This document shows, piece by piece, positions 61,377 to 64,000 of a DNA stretch of 64,000 nt. Position numbers and translations under genes: made by a program. Position 1 is the stretch's first letter. Each line of letters opens with the position of its first letter. The notes under the pieces were generated by a model, which was not told the origin of the DNA, did no database searches, and saw only the letters and a program-made list of their open reading frames with translations. The DNA lies in NCBI RefSeq assembly GCF_900111305.1, contig NZ_FOGS01000005.1:124001-188000 (forward strand), read 5' to 3'. This DNA is from Vreelandella subterranea (GTDB lineage Bacteria > Pseudomonadota > Gammaproteobacteria > Pseudomonadales > Halomonadaceae).

Positions 61377-62459
61377 ATGACAACCGTCACCTCTGCTCCT
61401 CTCTCGAACGTCGCCGTTGTCGGTGCCGGCATGGCGGGCCTGGCCTGCGCCAACCGCTTGGCGGAACACGGCGTGGCGGTAACGGTCTTTGATAAAGCGC
61501 GCGGCCCGGGCGGTCGCATGTCGACCAAGCGCCTTGACCAGGCGCAGCTTGACCTGGGCGCCCAGGCATTTACCGTACGCGATCCAGCCTTCAGGGACGC
61601 CGTTGCCGGCTGGCTTTCGTCAGGGCTCGTTGCGCCTTGGCCGGTCGTCAGCTATCAGGCTAGTTCAAGCGGCTGGCAACTGCATCATGACCCCCACACC
61701 CGCTACACCGGCGTGCCCCGCATGAGCGCGGTTACCCGCCACCTGGCAGATAGGTTCCAGACGCACCCCCAAACGGCGCTGCACCTGGCGACACGCATCG
61801 AGGCGTTGCAACGTTCACCCAACGGCTGGCAGCTTCAAGATGCACAGGGGCGTGATTTCGGCCCGTTCGACCATGTCGTGTTGACCACACCGCCGCCGCA
61901 GGCTTTGCCACTGCTAGCGCCCTGGGAGGCGACACTGGCTGAGGCATGCCGGGCGCGTGACCAGCGCAGCTGCTGGGCGGCCTGGGCGGTGCTGGATGCC
62001 CCCCTACCCACTCCGCCAGGCGGTCAGAGTGACTGGCAGATGGCCCGTATTGACCACCCTGCGCTGCGCCTGGTGTCGCGCAATCAGACCAAACCGGGCC
62101 GCGAGCAGCAGCCTGAAAGCCTCAGCCTGATGGCGCACCTGGACTGGAGCGAGGCCCACCTGGAAGACGATCCCCAAGCGGTTGCCGAGTTACTGTGGGC
62201 GGCCTTTACTGCGTCGTTTCCGGCAGACACGCCGTTACCGTTGCGGGTCAGCAGCGGCGCGCACCGCTGGCGTTACGCCCAGCCAAGCACGGCCGATGAC
62301 CGGTTATTCCTATACAGCGACAGCGGCCTTGCCATGTGTGGTGACAGTTTCACGGCCAGCCGCGTGGAGTCGGCATGGGTCTCTGGAACGCAGATGGCCC
62401 AGGCGTTAATAGATCGGTCGGTACATAACAGGGCTGGCGAATCACAGCCTAACAAGTGA
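61377..62459 (+). CDS. Renalase-like FAD/NAD(P)-dependent oxidoreductase
   Basis: 360-aa flavoprotein of the COG3380/amine-oxidase-like group. The dinucleotide-binding motif VAVVGAGMAGLACANRLAEH is at residues 12-31, followed by FDKARGPGGRMSTKRL. Near the C-terminus, HRWRYAQPS and LAMCGDSFTASRVESAWVSGTQMAQALI form the second FAD contact. Substrate is unknown. It is followed by a MerR regulator and photolyase, a grouping seen in light-inducible clusters; a role in the light response is inferred. Confidence 0.85.
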   Translation: MTTVTSAPLSNVAVVGAGMAGLACANRLAEHGVAVTVFDKARGPGGRMSTKRLDQAQLDLGAQAFTVRDPAFRDAVAGWLSSGLVAPWPVVSYQASSSGWQLHHDPHTRYTGVPRMSAVTRHLADRFQTHPQTALHLATRIEALQRSPNGWQLQDAQGRDFGPFDHVVLTTPPPQALPLLAPWEATLAEACRARDQRSCWAAWAVLDAPLPTPPGGQSDWQMARIDHPALRLVSRNQTKPGREQQPESLSLMAHLDWSEAHLEDDPQAVAELLWAAFTASFPADTPLPLRVSSGAHRWRYAQPSTADDRLFLYSDSGLAMCGDSFTASRVESAWVSGTQMAQALIDRSVHNRAGESQPNK

Positions 62460-62468
62460 ATCCAAAGG

Positions 62469-62496
62469 TTGTACCTTGGGCCTACAAGTTGTACAA
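62469..62496. promoter_or_regulatory. TTGTAC/TACAA inverted repeats upstream of the MerR gene
   Basis: TTGTAC (62469-62474), TACAA (62483-62487) and the palindrome TTGTACAA (62489-62496) cluster in the gap between the FAD oxidoreductase and MerR genes. They share the GTACA core with the repeats at 61270-61322 but in inverted layout with a 20-bp period. Autoregulation by the MerR protein is possible. Confidence 0.35.
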
Positions 62497-62552
62497 AGGA
62501 GCGTTAGTTATTCAAGATTGTTGATCGGTTAATTAGATATTAGGTAATTGCT

Positions 62553-62645
62553 ATGGATAGCAAACCACATCGCCCGCCGCAGCAAACCACGATAGGCCCA
62601 TGCGGCTTGGCTCCGCAGACAACGAAGAGGCAATGGCGCCCATGA
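62553..62645 (+). CDS. Possible short leader ORF overlapping the MerR start
   Basis: A 30-codon frame (MDSKPHRPPQQTTIGPCGLA followed by a basic tail) ends with a TGA that overlaps the ATG at 62642 (ATGA). It could couple translation to the MerR gene. No strong Shine-Dalgarno is evident, and it may be chance. Confidence 0.25.
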   Translation: MDSKPHRPPQQTTIGPCGLAPQTTKRQWRP

Positions 62646-63562
62646 ATAATAAGGCGACCCACCCACCCGATACCCCACTTTATCCCATTCGGGAAGTTTC
62701 CCGTCTGACGGGCGTTAATTCGGTTACCCTGCGTGCCTGGGAGCGACGTTACGGTTTAATCTGCCCCAAGCGCACGCCCAAAGGCCACCGGCTGTATGCC
62801 CAGGATGACATTACGCGCATCGAACGCATCCTGCAGTGGCTCAATCGCGGCGTCCCGGTCAGCCAGGTCGCGGACCTGCTCGACCAGCCCGACACCGTTG
62901 AGGCGCCGGTACCCGACGCCGGCGATTGGGTAAGCCAGCGCCAGCAGTTGCAGGCGGTCATCGAAGCGCTCGATCTGCCCAGACTGGAAGCCTTCTATCA
63001 CCAGAGCCTGGCGCTCTATCCGTTGAGCACCGCGATCAACGAACTGTGGCAGCCGGTGGTGCTGACGCTGGAAGCCAAGTGGGCGGTGCAACCTGATGCC
63101 CTGGTCCGCCGCACCTTCGAAGCCTTCTTGCGCAGCCAGGTGGGAATCCGCCTGCATTACGCCAATCAAGCCACCCGCGGTCCGTTGATCCTGCTTAATG
63201 CGATGCCCGACGACCCCGGCCCCCTGTGGGTCCTGATGTCAGCGCTGATGGCCAGCGAACAGGGTTACCGTGTGCAGCTGCTGGATCACTCCCTGCCGCT
63301 TGAAGACCTCCCCCAGGCAGTCGCACGCCTGCATTCTTCGATGGTGCTGCTGTCCAGCGGCCAGCGGGAAGACGACCGCTATATTCGCCAGGCGCTGCCG
63401 GATGCCGCTGCCACGTTAAATGTGCCCATCGGCGTTTGTGGTGAAGTCGCCCGCCTGCGCGACGCCGATCTGCGCGACACCTCCGTGCATATGCTGGGCG
63501 ATGACCTGCCTCAAGCCATCGCCCGCTTGCGCCCGTTACTGCGCGAATCAGGCGTCCTTTGA
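62642..63562 (+). CDS. MerR-family regulator of the LitR/CarH type, B12 motif degenerate
   Basis: 306 aa from ATG 62642; in-frame alternatives are 62600 and 62633. The N-terminal MerR helix-turn-helix (YPIREVSRLTGVNSVTLRAW, then ERRYGLICPKRTPKGHRLY) is followed by a B12-binding-like helical and Rossmann region (about 95-300). In CarH/LitR the cobalamin-binding loop has an E/DxHxxG motif. Here the corresponding stretch reads NAMPDDPGPLWVLMSAL, with no His, so cobalamin binding is doubtful. It sits directly before a photolyase gene, as do light-responsive regulators of Pseudomonas. Confidence 0.85.
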   Translation: MNNKATHPPDTPLYPIREVSRLTGVNSVTLRAWERRYGLICPKRTPKGHRLYAQDDITRIERILQWLNRGVPVSQVADLLDQPDTVEAPVPDAGDWVSQRQQLQAVIEALDLPRLEAFYHQSLALYPLSTAINELWQPVVLTLEAKWAVQPDALVRRTFEAFLRSQVGIRLHYANQATRGPLILLNAMPDDPGPLWVLMSALMASEQGYRVQLLDHSLPLEDLPQAVARLHSSMVLLSSGQREDDRYIRQALPDAAATLNVPIGVCGEVARLRDADLRDTSVHMLGDDLPQAIARLRPLLRESGVL

Positions 63563-63628
63563 CAAACTGAGTGACACCGCCGCAGCGGCGGTGGCGACCC
63601 GCTTGACCATCGCCCTGCAGGAGTTTCC

Positions 63629-64000
63629 ATGTCTCGACAGTTGGTTTGGCTGCGTAGTGACCTGCGCATCCACGATAACACCGCGCTTGCCGCCGCCGCT
63701 GCAAAAGGGCCGGTGGTTGCCGTCTTTCTGCGCTCGGTGGACCAGTGGCAGACGCACGGCCATGGCATCAACAAGATCGACTTCTGGACACGTGGCGTGA
63801 CGGCCCTCAAAGAAGCCCTCGAGGGGCTGAACATTCCGCTTCTGCATCGGGATATCGCGTCGTTCGATGAGGCGCCCGCCACCTTGCTTGAGATTGCCCG
63901 CGAGCACCAGATCGAGCAGTTGCACTTCAACCTTGAGTACCCCCTCAATGAGCAGCGTCGCGACCAGGCGGTCATCGAGTCCTTCAAGCAGGCGGACATT
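63629..64000 (+). CDS. phrB: Deoxyribodipyrimidine photolyase (3' end beyond window)
   Basis: Start of a photolyase/cryptochrome gene; 124 codons are visible. The N-terminal antenna-binding alpha/beta domain starts MSRQLVWLRSDLRIHDNTAL and continues PVVAVFLRSVDQW and QLHFNLEYPLNEQRRDQ, standard for class I CPD photolyases that repair UV-induced cyclobutane pyrimidine dimers with light. CAGGAG is 5 nt before the ATG. It follows the MerR gene by 66 nt and is probably in the same operon. The FAD-binding half is off the window. Confidence 0.93.
   Translation, partial: MSRQLVWLRSDLRIHDNTALAAAAAKGPVVAVFLRSVDQWQTHGHGINKIDFWTRGVTALKEALEGLNIPLLHRDIASFDEAPATLLEIAREHQIEQLHFNLEYPLNEQRRDQAVIESFKQADI

Overview
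The window looks like a chromosomal segment of a Halomonadaceae-type gammaproteobacterium. The basis is the GC-rich coding sequence, the gammaproteobacterial order of the ribosomal and RNA polymerase gene block, and protein sequences that track E. coli and Pseudomonas orthologues closely. The genus is an inference. I see no rRNA, insertion sequence or prophage.

Left edge (1-3258, minus strand): the start of a type I-F CRISPR-Cas locus. It has cas1 followed by a 3'-truncated cas2-3 fusion; the effector genes and array should lie beyond position 1. Divergent from it is a zinc-uptake operon (3486-6341): an unrecognised 49-residue membrane peptide, then znuC, znuB and a histidine-rich znuA. A Zur-box-like operator overlaps its promoter.

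Accessory stretch (6366-15206): a divergent ampR/ampC pair (class C beta-lactamase and its LysR regulator), a two-cupin protein, a DUF6164 protein, gloA, a 13-bp tandem array, a DUF2237 protein, a small protein, a TPP riboswitch controlling thiM-thiE, a drug/metabolite transporter, and a D-Ala-D-Ala carboxypeptidase fused to a SPOR domain.

Core block (15366-46704, minus strand). In transcription order: tRNA-Tyr, -Gly, -Thr, -Trp, secE, nusG, rplKAJL, rpoBC, rpsL, rpsG, fusA, tuf, the S10, spc and alpha operons, ending at rplQ with a strong terminator. Near-consensus promoters, attenuators and leader hairpins can be read between the modules. Unusual points are a 15-bp tandem duplication of the rpsG 3' end, a perfect 14-bp hairpin between rpsD and rpoA, a structured 152-nt gap between rpsJ and rplC, and no tuf copy between tRNA-Thr and tRNA-Trp.

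Right part (46852-64000): coaX-birA; typA; a branched-chain-amino-acid-type ABC transporter operon with its binding protein encoded convergently; a small membrane protein; a TlpA-like thioredoxin with an N-terminal membrane domain; rapA; and a probable light-response/photoreactivation cluster. The cluster holds a YfcH-like SDR divergent from a FAD oxidoreductase, a LitR/CarH-type MerR regulator and the start of a photolyase. The YfcH/FAD intergenic region carries two direct-repeat pairs of the T-x-TACA-N12-x-x-TACA type, one filling a promoter spacer. This resembles operators described for B12-independent LitR regulators and is the most interesting regulatory signal here.
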